A DNA stretch of 64,000 nucleotides from Aquamicrobium sp. LC103 (lineage in GTDB: Bacteria; Pseudomonadota; Alphaproteobacteria; Rhizobiales; Rhizobiaceae). The notes under the pieces are model-generated. The model ran no database searches and was not told the DNA's origin. It saw only the letters and a list, made by a program, of their open reading frames with translations. Numbering within the stretch: position 1 is the stretch's first letter; every line of letters starts with the position of its first letter. The position numbers were made by a program, and so were the translations under genes. This document shows positions 1-9,020 of this stretch, piece by piece. Location of the stretch: positions 62,001-126,000 of the forward strand of contig NZ_LBCQ02000010.1 of NCBI RefSeq assembly GCF_001014615.2. Reading direction: 5' to 3'.

Positions 1-2178
1 CTTTCAAGCGATCTTCCTCGCACCCGCGTGCCCGAGCGCGACCCATGGGGCCTGCGCGCCGCCGCGGCGCTGCTGCTCGTGGTCGCCTTCGCCTTTTCCT
101 TCGGCCCGCTCGGCGGACGGCTCAACGACGCCTTCCGCGCCCATGCGCGTGCCGACATCGTGCCGCCGCGCATCGACGCATGGGTGACGCCGCCGCCCTA
201 TACCGGCAAGGCGCCGCTCTTCCTGACCGCCGACGCCAACCGTGAAGCCCCCGTCTTCCGCGTGCCCGCGGGCAGCGACGTGGCCGTCCGCGTCACCGGC
301 GGGGCGGGCGACGAGACGCTTTCCTACCTCGACGCCCATACCGGCGAGGAGCAGGCGTTCGAGCCTGCCGCTGCGAGCGCAGCAAGCGAACGCGAGCGCA
401 GAACCGCGCGGCAGTTCGCGGGCAAGCTCGAGGCGGACGGCATGCTGTCGCTGAAATCGGAAGGCGCCGAGGTGCAGCATTGGGCTTTCAACGTCATTCC
501 CGACAATCCGCCGGAAATCCGCTTCGCCGACGAACCCAAGCGTGCCGTCAACGGAGCGCTGGAGCTGAACTACGAGGTCGAGGACGATTACGGTCCGGCT
601 TCCGCCCGCGGAGAAATCACGCAGGCCGAGCAGCCGGCTCCCGGCGCACGCGCGCTCTATGAGGCGCCCGAATTGCCGCTGACGCTGCCGCGCCGGAACG
701 GTCGCGACATCGCCGCGCGCACGGTTCGCGACCTGACCGAGCATCCCTGGGCGGGCAGCGTCGTCGATCTCACGCTGAAGGCGGTCGACGCCGCCGAGCA
801 GGAGGCCGCGAGCGAGACCAAGACCTTCGTGCTGCCGGAGCGCCCGTTCGTCAATCCGATCGCCAGGGCCGTGGTGGAACAGCGCCGCCTTCTCGCGCTG
901 GACGCCAACAGCAAGGCGCATGTGCTCGACCTCATGGACGCGGTCACCCTGCGCCCCGACGACACGTTCGAGAACATGTCGCATTATCTCGGCATCATGT
1001 CGGCGCGCTCGCGCCTGGAGATGGCGCAGAGCGACGAGGCACTGCGCGAGGTGGTCGACTATCTCTGGGAGATTGCGCTCACCATCGAGGATGGTTCCCT
1101 CTCGGATGCCGAGCGGCGGCTGCAGCAAGCGCAACAGGCTCTCCAGCAGGCGCTGCAGGATGGCGCCGGCGACGAGGAGATCGAGCGACTGATGCAGGAG
1201 CTGCGCGAGGCGATGCGCGACTTCATGCGCGAATTCGCCGAGCGCGCGATGCGCAACCCTGATTCCGCCATGCAGATGCCCCAGAACGGGCAGGAACTGC
1301 GCCAGAGCGACCTCGAACGCATGATGGACCAGATCGAGAACCTGGCCCGCTCCGGCGCCCGCGATCAGGCACAGGAATTGCTCTCGCAACTTCAGGACAT
1401 GATGAACAACCTGCAGGCCGGCCGCCAGCAGCAACAGCAGCAGGGTCAGGGCCAGCAGAGCGAGATGCGCCAGCAGATGGACCGGCTGGGCGAACTGATG
1501 CGCCGCCAGCAGGAAATGATGAACGAGACCTTCCGCCTCGACCAGATGCAGCGCGGCCAGCAGCAATTCGGCGATCAGTTCGGCGACCAGCAGTTCGGGG
1601 AACAGCAGCAGCCGGGTGAGGGTCAGCAGGGGCAAGGTCAGCAAGGCCAGGGCCAACAGGGTCAGGGCCAGCAGATGTCGCCGGAAGAATTGGCCGAAGC
1701 GCTTCGCCAGCTCCAGGAAGGCCAGAGTCAATTGCAGCAGGAACTGGACGAGCTCACCCGCGGGCTGCAAGGCATGGGCATACAGCCGGGCGAAGGCTTC
1801 GACGATGCCGGCCGGGCCATGGGCCGCGCGGGCGAGGCCTTGGGCGAGGCCCAGGGCGAGCGAGCGGTCGGCGAGCAAGGCCAGGCGCTCGAGGCGCTGC
1901 GCCGCGGCGCGCAGGACATGATGCAGCAGATGCAGGCCCAGCAGGGCGAGCAGGGCGGCGCGCAGGAAGGTGGCCGTCAGCAGAGTTCGGACCGCGACCC
2001 GCTCGGCAGGCCGCGCGCCACCACCGGGCCCGATTTCGGCGATTCGGTGAAGGTCCCGGACGAGATCGACGTGCAGCGCGCACGTCGGATCCTCGACGCC
2101 ATCCGCGAACGCCTCGGCAACGCGCTGAGCCCGGAACTGGAACGCAATTATCTGGAGAGGCTGCTGGAGATGCGCTGA
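1..2178 (+). CDS. TIGR02302/DUF4175 family membrane-anchored protein, 5'-truncated
   Basis: The frame is open from the first base, so the N-terminus lies outside the window; 725 residues are visible. A hydrophobic helix at visible residues 19-38 suggests a membrane anchor. Next comes a region with the segment WVTPPPYTGKAP typical of TIGR02302 proteins, then long helical, probably coiled-coil stretches, and a very Gln/Gly-rich section (about residues 470-570) with repeated GQGQQ units. The conserved tail contains VPDEIDVQRARRIL. The family is alphaproteobacterial and of unknown function. Base composition in the Gln/Gly section is repetitive (CAG/GGT/GGC), which creates long false ORFs on the opposite strand. 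The family call is confident; no molecular role can be given. Confidence 0.85.
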   Translation, partial: LSSDLPRTRVPERDPWGLRAAAALLLVVAFAFSFGPLGGRLNDAFRAHARADIVPPRIDAWVTPPPYTGKAPLFLTADANREAPVFRVPAGSDVAVRVTGGAGDETLSYLDAHTGEEQAFEPAAASAASERERRTARQFAGKLEADGMLSLKSEGAEVQHWAFNVIPDNPPEIRFADEPKRAVNGALELNYEVEDDYGPASARGEITQAEQPAPGARALYEAPELPLTLPRRNGRDIAARTVRDLTEHPWAGSVVDLTLKAVDAAEQEAASETKTFVLPERPFVNPIARAVVEQRRLLALDANSKAHVLDLMDAVTLRPDDTFENMSHYLGIMSARSRLEMAQSDEALREVVDYLWEIALTIEDGSLSDAERRLQQAQQALQQALQDGAGDEEIERLMQELREAMRDFMREFAERAMRNPDSAMQMPQNGQELRQSDLERMMDQIENLARSGARDQAQELLSQLQDMMNNLQAGRQQQQQQGQGQQSEMRQQMDRLGELMRRQQEMMNETFRLDQMQRGQQQFGDQFGDQQFGEQQQPGEGQQGQGQQGQGQQGQGQQMSPEELAEALRQLQEGQSQLQQELDELTRGLQGMGIQPGEGFDDAGRAMGRAGEALGEAQGERAVGEQGQALEALRRGAQDMMQQMQAQQGEQGGAQEGGRQQSSDRDPLGRPRATTGPDFGDSVKVPDEIDVQRARRILDAIRERLGNALSPELERNYLERLLEMR

Positions 2179-2799
2179 TCAGCGCGTCGAGGCGACCGGG
2201 CGAAGCACCGACAAAAGCGCGCCATAGGGCGCCAGCATCGCGAAGCCGATCAATATTTTCACGCTGAAATCGCCGAGCGCCAGCGACACCCACAGCGGCG
2301 CCTCCGTTCCCATGAACGGGACCGGAAAGCCGAGTGAACCGTCCTCCAGTCCGAAGCCGGTGTCGAGAAAGGCGAATCGCGCGGCGAAGGCCAGCGAGAA
2401 GAAGATGATCGTGTCGATGATCGAGCCGATGATGCTCGAGATCAGCGGCGCGCGCCACCAGACCTGGCGGCGCAGCTTGTCGAAGATCGAGACGTCGAGG
2501 AGTTGAGCGACCAGGAATGCCGAGCCCGAGGCGATCGCGATGCGCGGCGTGGCGAGCCAGACCGATAGCGCGATCGCGATGACGAAGCCCACGAAGACGA
2601 CCTTGCGCGCCGCCGTCGGCCCGTATCTCCGATTGGTCAGGTCGGTCACCAGAAAGGCGACGGGATAGGTGAAGGCGCCCCAGGTCAGGACATCCTGCAG
2701 GCCGAAATGGGCGAATGGAAACTGGACGAGGAAATTGGATGCGGTGACGACGACCGCCATCGCCGCGACGAACGGCCAGATGGAAACCTGCTTGGTCAT
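2179..2799 (-). CDS. Queuosine precursor transporter, YhhQ/VUT family
   Basis: A 206-residue integral membrane protein with about six hydrophobic helices, expected in the inner membrane, where the family imports queuosine precursors such as preQ0/preQ1. Family signatures are visible: TYPVAFLVTDLTNRRYG near residue 45, LLDVSIFDKLR near 100 and SSIIGSIIDT near 125. I chose the ATG at 2799 because AGGA lies about nine bases upstream; an in-frame start 36 bases further up lacks this support. It converges with the preceding TIGR02302 gene with no gap. The family is confident; the exact substrate is inferred from characterised homologues. Confidence 0.88.
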   Translation of the reverse strand: MTKQVSIWPFVAAMAVVVTASNFLVQFPFAHFGLQDVLTWGAFTYPVAFLVTDLTNRRYGPTAARKVVFVGFVIAIALSVWLATPRIAIASGSAFLVAQLLDVSIFDKLRRQVWWRAPLISSIIGSIIDTIIFFSLAFAARFAFLDTGFGLEDGSLGFPVPFMGTEAPLWVSLALGDFSVKILIGFAMLAPYGALLSVLRPVASTR

Positions 2800-2874
2800 T
2801 TTTTTATCCTGGGTGATGGAACCAGCGGCGGGCAAGCGCCCGCCATCGCAATCCTGTCGGACCCGTTGGCCCTA

Positions 2875-3171
2875 TCAGGCGGCGACCTGTTCCGCGACCT
2901 TCTTGGCGATCTGCTTCTTGAGCAGGCGCGCGCGCTGCGAAAGCTCGGCAGCGTCCGCCTTGAGCAGGAACGCGTCGAGGCCACCGCGGTGCTCCACCGA
3001 GCGAAGGGCGTTGGCGGAGATGCGCAGACGCACGTTCTGGCCGAGGACCTCCGACATCAGAGTGACGTCGCAGAGGTTCGGCAGGAAGCGGCGACGCGTC
3101 TTGTTGTTGGCGTGGCTCACATTGTTGCCGGTCATCACGGCCTTGCCGGTCAGTTCACAAGCGCGGGGCAT
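2875..3171 (-). CDS. rpmB: 50S ribosomal protein L28
   Basis: A 98-residue basic protein with the standard L28 N-terminus ([10 protein letters not shown]), the segment [19 protein letters not shown] and the later [19 protein letters not shown]28 is a structural component of the large ribosomal subunit. The protein has the full family length and an alphaproteobacterial Ala/Lys-rich tail. It is transcribed divergently from the DUF3108 gene and upstream of the queuosine transporter gene on the same strand, 75 bases away, so co-transcription is possible. No zinc-binding Cys pairs are seen. Confidence 0.97.
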   Translation of the reverse strand: MPRACELTGKAVMTGNNVSHANNKTRRRFLPNLCDVTLMSEVLGQNVRLRISANALRSVEHRGGLDAFLLKADAAELSQRARLLKKQIAKKVAEQVAA

Positions 3172-3433
3172 GTCACGTTACCTTCATTTCATCATTGCCG
3201 GGCCACAGCCGGAAACGCACCAGATCGAGTTGGCGCGCAGGCGGTATCAGGCGGCCTCATGGAAAGTTGCCGTTCCCATAGTGGCATTTCGCCCTTTGGT
3301 CAAGCGCGGGCCGCACACGGAGATGCATTCGCGCGAGCCGGGAATGCCGCCCGCTTCATATATTCGCCGGATTCCCAAGGCAAGCGACGGGCATAGGGAC
3401 ACCGTCGGAACTGCCCGGATCGGACATCGGAGC

Positions 3434-4201
3434 ATGCGAAGACAGTTTACATTCCTTCTGGCCGCCATCGGCGTCACCCTCGCCTCGCCTGCCGGGGCCG
3501 AGGCCTACAGCGCCGACTATTCCGTCACGCTCTACGGTCTGCCGGTCGCCAAGGCTCGTTTCGACAGCTCCTTCGGCAAGAACAGCTTCGAGATTCGCGG
3601 TGCGCTCTCCAGCGCCGGCCTCGCCCGCGTCTTCGACAGGACCGAAGCCACCACCACGGTGCGCGGTTCCATAGGCAGGAACGGTCCGCAGCCGCATTCC
3701 TTCGTCTCCAACTACACGTCCGGCAAGAAACAGCAGAAGACGACGATCAGCTTCGACCGGGGCGGCATCCGCGAAGCGGTCAACGTGCCGAGACCGAAGA
3801 AACGCGGTAAGGATTGGATACACGTCACGGACGCTCATCTGAGGGCAGCCCTCGACCCTATCTCGTCGACGCTCATACGGGCGAACGGCCCCGAGGAGGT
3901 CTGCAACCGCACGATCAAGGCTTTCGATGGCGAGATGCGGGCCGACCTGAAGCTGACGCATCAGAAAACCGGTCCGATCCGCGGCTTCCGCGGCGAGGCG
4001 GTCACCTGCAGCGCTCGGTTCATCCCGGTCGCCGGCTACCGCAAGGGCCGATCGCAGATCGACTTCCTGCAAAACCGCAGCAGGATCACCATCGCCTTCA
4101 TGAGGCTCGGCGATACCGGCTTCTATACACCCGTCGACGCCTCCGTCGGCACGCAGATCGGAACGTTGCGCATCACCGCGAGCCGCATCGAGACGCGCTG
4201 A
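3434..4201 (+). CDS. DUF3108 domain-containing exported protein
   Basis: A 255-residue protein beginning MRRQFTFLLAAIGVTLASPAGAEA, a typical Sec signal peptide with cleavage expected after the Ala-Gly-Ala-Glu-Ala stretch. The mature part opens with YSADYSVTLYGLPVAKARF, the hallmark of DUF3108 proteins, which are predicted periplasmic beta-rich proteins of unknown function. The frame runs open for 760 bases upstream, but only this ATG gives a proper signal peptide. Its upstream region (3172-3433) is shared divergently with rpmB and shows no clear regulatory element. Confidence 0.8.
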   Translation: MRRQFTFLLAAIGVTLASPAGAEAYSADYSVTLYGLPVAKARFDSSFGKNSFEIRGALSSAGLARVFDRTEATTTVRGSIGRNGPQPHSFVSNYTSGKKQQKTTISFDRGGIREAVNVPRPKKRGKDWIHVTDAHLRAALDPISSTLIRANGPEEVCNRTIKAFDGEMRADLKLTHQKTGPIRGFRGEAVTCSARFIPVAGYRKGRSQIDFLQNRSRITIAFMRLGDTGFYTPVDASVGTQIGTLRITASRIETR

Positions 4202-4298
4202 CGCGGCATCTTGCCCGCGTGCCCATGACCCGCTAACGCTTACGCGCCTGAACGTCGCCCGGGCGACGGGCACTTTTTATGTGGGGGGAGCCGGACAC

Positions 4299-5189
4299 AT
4301 GGCGCGCGCGACGCTCATCGGATTTTCGGCCGTGGCCATGTGGGCGCTGCTTGCTCTCATGACCGCGAGTTCGGGCGACGTTCCGCCCTTCCTGCTCTCG
4401 GCGATCACCTTCGCCATCGGCACGCTGGTGGGACTTGCACTGCGGCTGGTCGCACCGCCGCCGCGGCACGCATCGATACCACCGATCGTCTGGCTGATCG
4501 GCACGGCCGGTCTGTTCGGCTACCATTTCTTCTATTTCACCGCGCTGCGCAACGCGCCGGCGATCGAAGCGAGCCTCATCGCCTTTCTCTGGCCGCTCCT
4601 GATGGTTCTCGGCTCGGCCCTGCTGCCGGGTGAAAGACTGCGCTGGCATCATGTCGCCGGCGCCGCGCTCGGCTTCGCCGGCGCCGTCCTGATCGTCACC
4701 CAGGGCGGGCGACTTGCCTTCGACGGCCAATACGCCTTCGGCTACGCAATGGCTGCCGCCTGCGCGATCGTCTGGTCCACCTATTCGCTGATCTCGCGAC
4801 GCTTTGCCGCCGTCCCCACCAGCGTCGTGACGTGGTTCTGTACGGCGACTTCGGTTCTTTCGCTCATCTGCCATCTCCTCCTGGAGGCAACCGTCTGGCC
4901 CGCCGGCGCGACGCAATGGCTTGCCTTCATCGGACTGGGGTTGATGCCCGTCGGCGCCGCCTTTTACGCCTGGGACCACGGCGTCAAGCACGGCAACATC
5001 CAGGTGCTGGGGGCGGCGAGCTACGCCGCGCCTCTGCTGTCCACATTCGCGCTGATTGCGGCCGGCGTGGCGACCGCCAGCGTTCACGTGCTTCTCGCCT
5101 GCCTCCTCATCACCACCGGCGCGGCGCTCGCCGCGAAGGACATGCTCTTCGGGCGCGGTCGGCCCATCGTCGGAAAGGCGGGCGCGTGA
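4299..5189 (+). CDS. DMT-superfamily exporter (EamA), YddG-like
   Basis: A 296-residue protein with about ten hydrophobic helices arranged as two EamA repeats, expected in the inner membrane as a metabolite exporter. The start MARATLIGFSAVAMW, the AIEASLIAFLWPLL segment near residue 95 and YAWDHGVKHGNIQVLG near 230 recall the aromatic amino-acid exporter YddG. The ATG at 4299 is preceded by a G-rich Shine-Dalgarno eight bases upstream; a GTG at 4281 is possible. The stop codon overlaps the next start (TGATG), so it is translationally coupled to the lysoplasmalogenase gene. The substrate is not determinable. Confidence 0.83.
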   Translation: MARATLIGFSAVAMWALLALMTASSGDVPPFLLSAITFAIGTLVGLALRLVAPPPRHASIPPIVWLIGTAGLFGYHFFYFTALRNAPAIEASLIAFLWPLLMVLGSALLPGERLRWHHVAGAALGFAGAVLIVTQGGRLAFDGQYAFGYAMAAACAIVWSTYSLISRRFAAVPTSVVTWFCTATSVLSLICHLLLEATVWPAGATQWLAFIGLGLMPVGAAFYAWDHGVKHGNIQVLGAASYAAPLLSTFALIAAGVATASVHVLLACLLITTGAALAAKDMLFGRGRPIVGKAGA

Positions 5190-5854
5190 TGCTGTTTCCG
5201 GGCGGTATCGAATCCCTTTCCAACGGCTCGCTGATCCTTTCGGTGGTGGCTGCACTCGCCTATCTTTTCGCGCGCGCGCAACCGCCCTCCTTCCGCCGGA
5301 CGTTTGTCAAGACGGCGTCGATAGCCCTTCTCGCGGTGCTCGTCTGGATCGAAGGCGGCCCGGCTTTCCTGGTCATCGGATTGCTGCTCAGCGCAGCCGG
5401 CGACGCCTTCCTCGCCCATGACGGCGAGCGCGCATTTCTCGGCGGGCTGGCGAGCTTCCTACTCGGCCATATCGTCTATATCGCCCTTTTCGTCGCCGCC
5501 GGCGACGGCGTCGCCGCATTCGCGGCGCAACCTTCTCGCATCGGACTTGCTCTCCTGGCGGCGGTCTCGGCGATCGTCATGCTGCGTCTGCTCTGGCGGG
5601 CGGCAGCCCCTGCCCTGCGCTGGCCGATCGCGGCCTATGTGGCGACGATCCTCGCAATGTGCCTCGCCGCGCTGACGCTCCCGTCGCGGCTCGTGATCGC
5701 CGGCGCGGTGCTGTTCCTCGTATCCGACATGATCCTGGCCATCGAGAAATTCCTGCTGGCGCCAACATCTCCGCACCGCGCCTGGGCGGGGTCGGCGGTC
5801 TGGATCAGCTATTACCTGGCGCAGCTTTCGATTGCGCTCGGTTTCCTGCTCTAG
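5189..5854 (+). CDS. Lysoplasmalogenase, YhhN/TMEM86 family
   Basis: A 221-residue integral membrane protein with about eight hydrophobic segments. The YhhN signature GLLLSAAGDAFLAHDGERAFLGGLASFLLGH is visible near residues 65-95 as LLLSAAGDAFL followed by FLGGLASFLLGHIVY, and a second motif LVSDMILAIEKF lies near residue 180. The family hydrolyses the vinyl-ether bond of lysoplasmalogens, though the bacterial physiological substrate is often unknown. The start overlaps the stop of the upstream DMT exporter, so the two form an operon. It converges with the cupin gene, overlapping by four bases. Confidence 0.82.
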   Translation: MLFPGGIESLSNGSLILSVVAALAYLFARAQPPSFRRTFVKTASIALLAVLVWIEGGPAFLVIGLLLSAAGDAFLAHDGERAFLGGLASFLLGHIVYIALFVAAGDGVAAFAAQPSRIGLALLAAVSAIVMLRLLWRAAAPALRWPIAAYVATILAMCLAALTLPSRLVIAGAVLFLVSDMILAIEKFLLAPTSPHRAWAGSAVWISYYLAQLSIALGFLL

Positions 5855-6285
5855 CCGCTCGGCGGCCGCCAATCCGGCGTGGCGAGCTCGAAACTCTCGA
5901 AGCGGAAGCCGGGCGCCACCGTGCAGCCGACAAGCGTCCACTCCCCCGTCGTCTCGGCTGCCTGCCAGTCGCCCGCGGGCACGACCGTCTGCGGCCGCTC
6001 GCCCGCCACAAGATCGATCCCGAGCCGGACCGCCTCGACGGCGCCTTCCTCGCGCCAGATGCTGAGCACCAGCGGCGCGCCGGCGTGATAGTGCCAGACC
6101 TCGGCCGCGTCCTTCACGCGGTGCCAGTGAGAGCGCTCGCCCTTTTGAAGAAGAAAGTAGATCGCCGTCGAATGACCCCGCGCTCCGCCCTCGCCATCGC
6201 GAAATGTCTCGACGTACCAGCCGCCCTCCGGATGCTGCTCCATGCCTAGCGCGGCGATGATCTCGGCGGCCCCGGGCTTCGCCAT
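5851..6285 (-). CDS. Cupin domain-containing protein (Cupin_5/DUF985)
   Basis: A 144-residue single-domain cupin beginning MAKPGAAEIIAALGMEQHPEGG. The family motif with its His-rich metal-site candidates, SHWHRVKDAAEVWHYHAG, lies at about residues 50-67, and WTLVGCTVAPGF near 118 is also typical of DUF985 proteins. Members bind metal or small ligands but have no settled reaction. The start lies one base past the stop of the upstream gloB-like gene on the same strand, so the two are very probably co-transcribed. A longer in-frame extension to 6543 overlaps gloB and is rejected. Confidence 0.85.
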   Translation of the reverse strand: MAKPGAAEIIAALGMEQHPEGGWYVETFRDGEGGARGHSTAIYFLLQKGERSHWHRVKDAAEVWHYHAGAPLVLSIWREEGAVEAVRLGIDLVAGERPQTVVPAGDWQAAETTGEWTLVGCTVAPGFRFESFELATPDWRPPSG

Positions 6286-6286
6286 T

Positions 6287-7054
6287 TCAGAAATTGTCCT
6301 TGCGCGCGCGGATCTCCGCGAAGACCGCCTCGTCGGAAGCAGTGTCCATGCCGATCGCCTTGCGGATCGACGGGTCGGCCCAGCGCAGGAATGGGTTCGT
6401 CGCAAGCTCCTCGCCGATCGTGGTCGGCAAGGTCGGCTTGTCGGCATTGCGCAATGCCTCGATTTTCTTCGACCGTTCCCGCAGCTTCTCGTTGTCCGGA
6501 TCGACGGTAAGCGCGAATCGCGCATTGGAGAGCGTGTATTCATGGCCGCAATAGACGATCGTCTCGGGCGGCAGGGCGGCGAGCTTCTTGAGCGAGGATT
6601 GCATCACCGCCGGGCCGCACTCGAACAATCTGCCGCAGCCCAGCGCGAAAAGCGTATCGGCGGTGAACGCCACGCCGGATTTCGGCAGGTGGTACGAAAC
6701 GTGACCCGCCGTATGGCCCGGCGTCTCGATGACGCGAATCTCCTCGTTGCCGAGACGCACCACATCGCCCTCGACCACCGTTTCGTCGATCCCCGGAATC
6801 CGCTCGGCCTCGACCTTCGGTCCGACTATCCTCAGCCCGAATCGCTTCTTCAGCGCGAGATTCGCCTCGACATGATCGCCATGGTGATGCGTGGTGAGGA
6901 TCATCGTCGGTCGCCAACCCGTCCGCTCTATCGCGTCCAGGATCGGCTTTTCCTCCGGTGCGTCGACGATCGCGGTCTCTCCGCTCGCGGGATCATGGAC
7001 CAGCACGCCGAAATTGTCGCTACGGCAGATGAATTGTTCGATTTCGACCGGCAT
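6287..7054 (-). CDS. gloB: Hydroxyacylglutathione hydrolase (glyoxalase II)
   Basis: A 255-residue metallo-beta-lactamase-fold enzyme that hydrolyses S-D-lactoylglutathione to D-lactate and glutathione in methylglyoxal detoxification, in the cytoplasm. The metal-binding THHHGDH motif is near residue 54, followed by the histidine segments GHTAGHVSYHL near 115 and YCGHEYTLSNARFAL near 168; the last is the glutathione-binding feature of glyoxalase II. The length matches the family. It is the first gene of a two-gene unit with the cupin gene and is divergent from the methyltransferase gene, with 98 bases between them. Confidence 0.93.
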   Translation of the reverse strand: MPVEIEQFICRSDNFGVLVHDPASGETAIVDAPEEKPILDAIERTGWRPTMILTTHHHGDHVEANLALKKRFGLRIVGPKVEAERIPGIDETVVEGDVVRLGNEEIRVIETPGHTAGHVSYHLPKSGVAFTADTLFALGCGRLFECGPAVMQSSLKKLAALPPETIVYCGHEYTLSNARFALTVDPDNEKLRERSKKIEALRNADKPTLPTTIGEELATNPFLRWADPSIRKAIGMDTASDEAVFAEIRARKDNF

Positions 7055-7152
7055 TGGCGCCTCCTTGTTTTCCTCGAACGATAAGGCGCGCGGGATGCAA
7101 TGTCACCACGGCCTTTCTTGAAGTTGCGGCGCGGCGCGGATACGGTCGCGCC

Positions 7153-7911
7153 ATGATTTCCGACATAGTCGACCTGCGATCATTCTATTCCTCGACGCTC
7201 GGCCGGCTGGCGGAGCGCTCCATCACCATGGCACTGTCGTCGGTCTGGGCGCCGATGCAGAACGAACGCCTTGTCGGCCTCGGCTACGCCCTTCCCTGGC
7301 TCGAACGGTTCGGCACCGATGCAGAACGCGTCTTCGCCTTCATGCCGGCCCGTCAGGGTGCCGTCTGCTGGCCCGGCAATGCTGAGTCCAACACCGCGCT
7401 CGTCTTCGAGGAGGAACTGCCCCTCTTCGATTCCTCCATCGACCGCATGCTGCTCGTCCACGCACTGGAACATTCGGAAAATCCGCGCGAGACGCTGATG
7501 GAGATCTGGCGCGTGCTGGCGCCCGGCGGGCGCGTCGTCATCGTGGTGCCCAACCGGCGCGGCGTGTGGGCGCGTTTCGAGCATACGCCCTTCGGAACCG
7601 GACGGCCCTTTTCGCGCGGCCAGCTCACCGAACTGCTGCGGGAAACCAATTTCACGCCCGGAGCATGGGCCGACGCGCTGCATTTCCCACCCTCGGAACG
7701 CCGCTGGTCGATGCGGCTCTACTCGCTGATGGAAAAGACCGGACGTCGCTTCTGGCCGATCTTCGCCGGCGTGGTCATCGTGGAGGCGCAGAAGCGGCTC
7801 TATCAGGGTCTGCCGGTCGCCGCCCGCGCCTCGCGCCGCGTCTTCGTGCCGGTGTTGACGCCGCAGGGCGCCACGCGAGCCATGAAGAACCTTCCGCGAA
7901 AGCAAGCCTGA
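7153..7911 (+). CDS. Class I SAM-dependent methyltransferase
   Basis: A 252-residue protein of the Methyltransf_11 type. The usual N-terminal SAM loop is replaced by a weaker segment, but the post-I motifs are clear: LPLFDSSIDRMLLVHALEHS near residue 95 and MEIWRVLAPGGRVVIVVPNR near 120. This class is common in rhizobia next to gloB and acts on unknown substrates. The ATG at 7153 fits the conserved N-terminus MISDIVDLRSFY; an upstream frame extension has no support. It is followed after ten bases by the deformylase-like gene, probably in one operon. Confidence 0.8.
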   Translation: MISDIVDLRSFYSSTLGRLAERSITMALSSVWAPMQNERLVGLGYALPWLERFGTDAERVFAFMPARQGAVCWPGNAESNTALVFEEELPLFDSSIDRMLLVHALEHSENPRETLMEIWRVLAPGGRVVIVVPNRRGVWARFEHTPFGTGRPFSRGQLTELLRETNFTPGAWADALHFPPSERRWSMRLYSLMEKTGRRFWPIFAGVVIVEAQKRLYQGLPVAARASRRVFVPVLTPQGATRAMKNLPRKQA

Positions 7912-7921
7912 GGCCACGACC

Positions 7922-8428
7922 ATGCCCGTCCGCGCCATCGTCTCCTATCCCGACGCCTTGCTGCGCACGCCCTGTGCCGGGGTCACGCGGTTCGACCGGG
8001 AGTTGCGCGATCTCGCCACCGATCTGCTCGATACGATGCGCGCCGCGCCGGGCATCGGCATCACCGCCGCCCATATCGGCATCCTGAAACGGCTGGTGGT
8101 GATCGAGCTTTCCGCCGACGACGGCGTGCGGACCTACGTCAATCCGCGGATCGCCGAGGCTTCGCAGGAGAAGACCCGGCACACGGAGGGCAGCGTCTCC
8201 ATGCCCGGTGCCACCGAGGAAGTCGAGCGGGCGGCGCGGGTACGCGTCCGCTACCAGGATCTGGACGGCCAGGAACATGTCGAGGAGGCCGACAGCCTGC
8301 TCGCGATCTGCCTGCAGCACGAGATCGACCAGCTCGACGGCATCTTCTGGCTCCAGCGCCTGTCACGATTGAAACGCGAGCGCGTCGTCAAGCGCTACGA
8401 GAAGTCGCGCCGCCTCGATACAAAATGA
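7922..8428 (+). CDS. Peptide deformylase-like protein lacking two metal ligands
   Basis: A 168-residue protein with the full peptide deformylase fold length and all three motif positions, but changed at key residues. Motif I reads GIGITAAHIG (His51 where catalytic enzymes have Gln). Motif II reads EGSVS (Ser91 in place of the metal-binding Cys). Motif III reads QHEIDQLDG (Gln137 in place of the second metal-binding His); only His133 and Glu134 remain. Deformylases remove the formyl group from nascent proteins using a metal held by Cys-His-His, so normal catalysis is unlikely here. Rhizobia often carry such paralogues beside a true def. It lies downstream of the methyltransferase gene. Confidence 0.85.
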   Translation: MPVRAIVSYPDALLRTPCAGVTRFDRELRDLATDLLDTMRAAPGIGITAAHIGILKRLVVIELSADDGVRTYVNPRIAEASQEKTRHTEGSVSMPGATEEVERAARVRVRYQDLDGQEHVEEADSLLAICLQHEIDQLDGIFWLQRLSRLKRERVVKRYEKSRRLDTK

Positions 8429-8938
8429 TCAGACACCAGCCGACGTTATCGGACAGGCAAAATAGCGAACGGATTTCGTGCCGCCATGGATCGCCGCCTC
8501 TCCCACCTCGCGGAAGCCGAGCGCGGCATGAAACGCATCCGATGCCGGATTGGGCGGCTCCGAATTGACCTCGCAGGTCACCACCTCGTGCCCGGACCGC
8601 GCGGCCCCGGCGAAGAGATCGGCATAGAGACGGCGGGCGTGGCCCTTGCCGCGCGCCGACTTCGCCACAACAACGCGGTCGACATAGACGAAGCGCGGAT
8701 AGCGTTCCCGAAACCACAGATAGTTCGGGCTGTCGTAGTCGGCCGTCTGGTCGAAGGTCATCAGGAAGGCTTCGAGCCGGCCAATTCTCCGCGCGTGGAA
8801 AGCCTGCCCGAGCAGGAAGGACAGCCTTTCGGCATCGAGCCATGACAGCTCCCGCGCATGCTCGTTGTTGAGTGCGAGGATCGCGGGCTCGTCCTCCCTC
8901 GCGATTCTGCATATCTCGGGAAATTCGTTCATCGTCAT
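8429..8938 (-). CDS. GNAT family N-acetyltransferase
   Basis: A 169-residue acyl-CoA-dependent acetyltransferase of the GNAT fold. The CoA-binding motif A appears as VDRVVVAKSARGKGHARRLY near residues 85-105, with the C-terminal region HAALGFREVGEAAIHGG near 140. The substrate is not predictable. Two ATGs six bases apart can start it. It converges with the deformylase-like gene with no space between stops. Confidence 0.85.
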   Translation of the reverse strand: MTMNEFPEICRIAREDEPAILALNNEHARELSWLDAERLSFLLGQAFHARRIGRLEAFLMTFDQTADYDSPNYLWFRERYPRFVYVDRVVVAKSARGKGHARRLYADLFAGAARSGHEVVTCEVNSEPPNPASDAFHAALGFREVGEAAIHGGTKSVRYFACPITSAGV

Positions 8939-9020
8939 CGTCCGTGGCCAGTCACAACCGGCTACATATACGAGACGAACGATTTGATCGACCGTCGACC
9001 GATTGGGCCAGGCGCGGCGC

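Noticed and set aside
1420-1690. Tandem repeat resembling a CRISPR or satellite
   Set aside because: It is an in-frame Gln/Gly codon repeat inside a coding sequence with no spacers.
4-1878. 624-residue ORF on the minus strand
   Set aside because: It mirrors the TIGR02302 gene; its Leu/Arg-rich composition comes from the reversed Gln/Gly/Glu codons and it has no family features.
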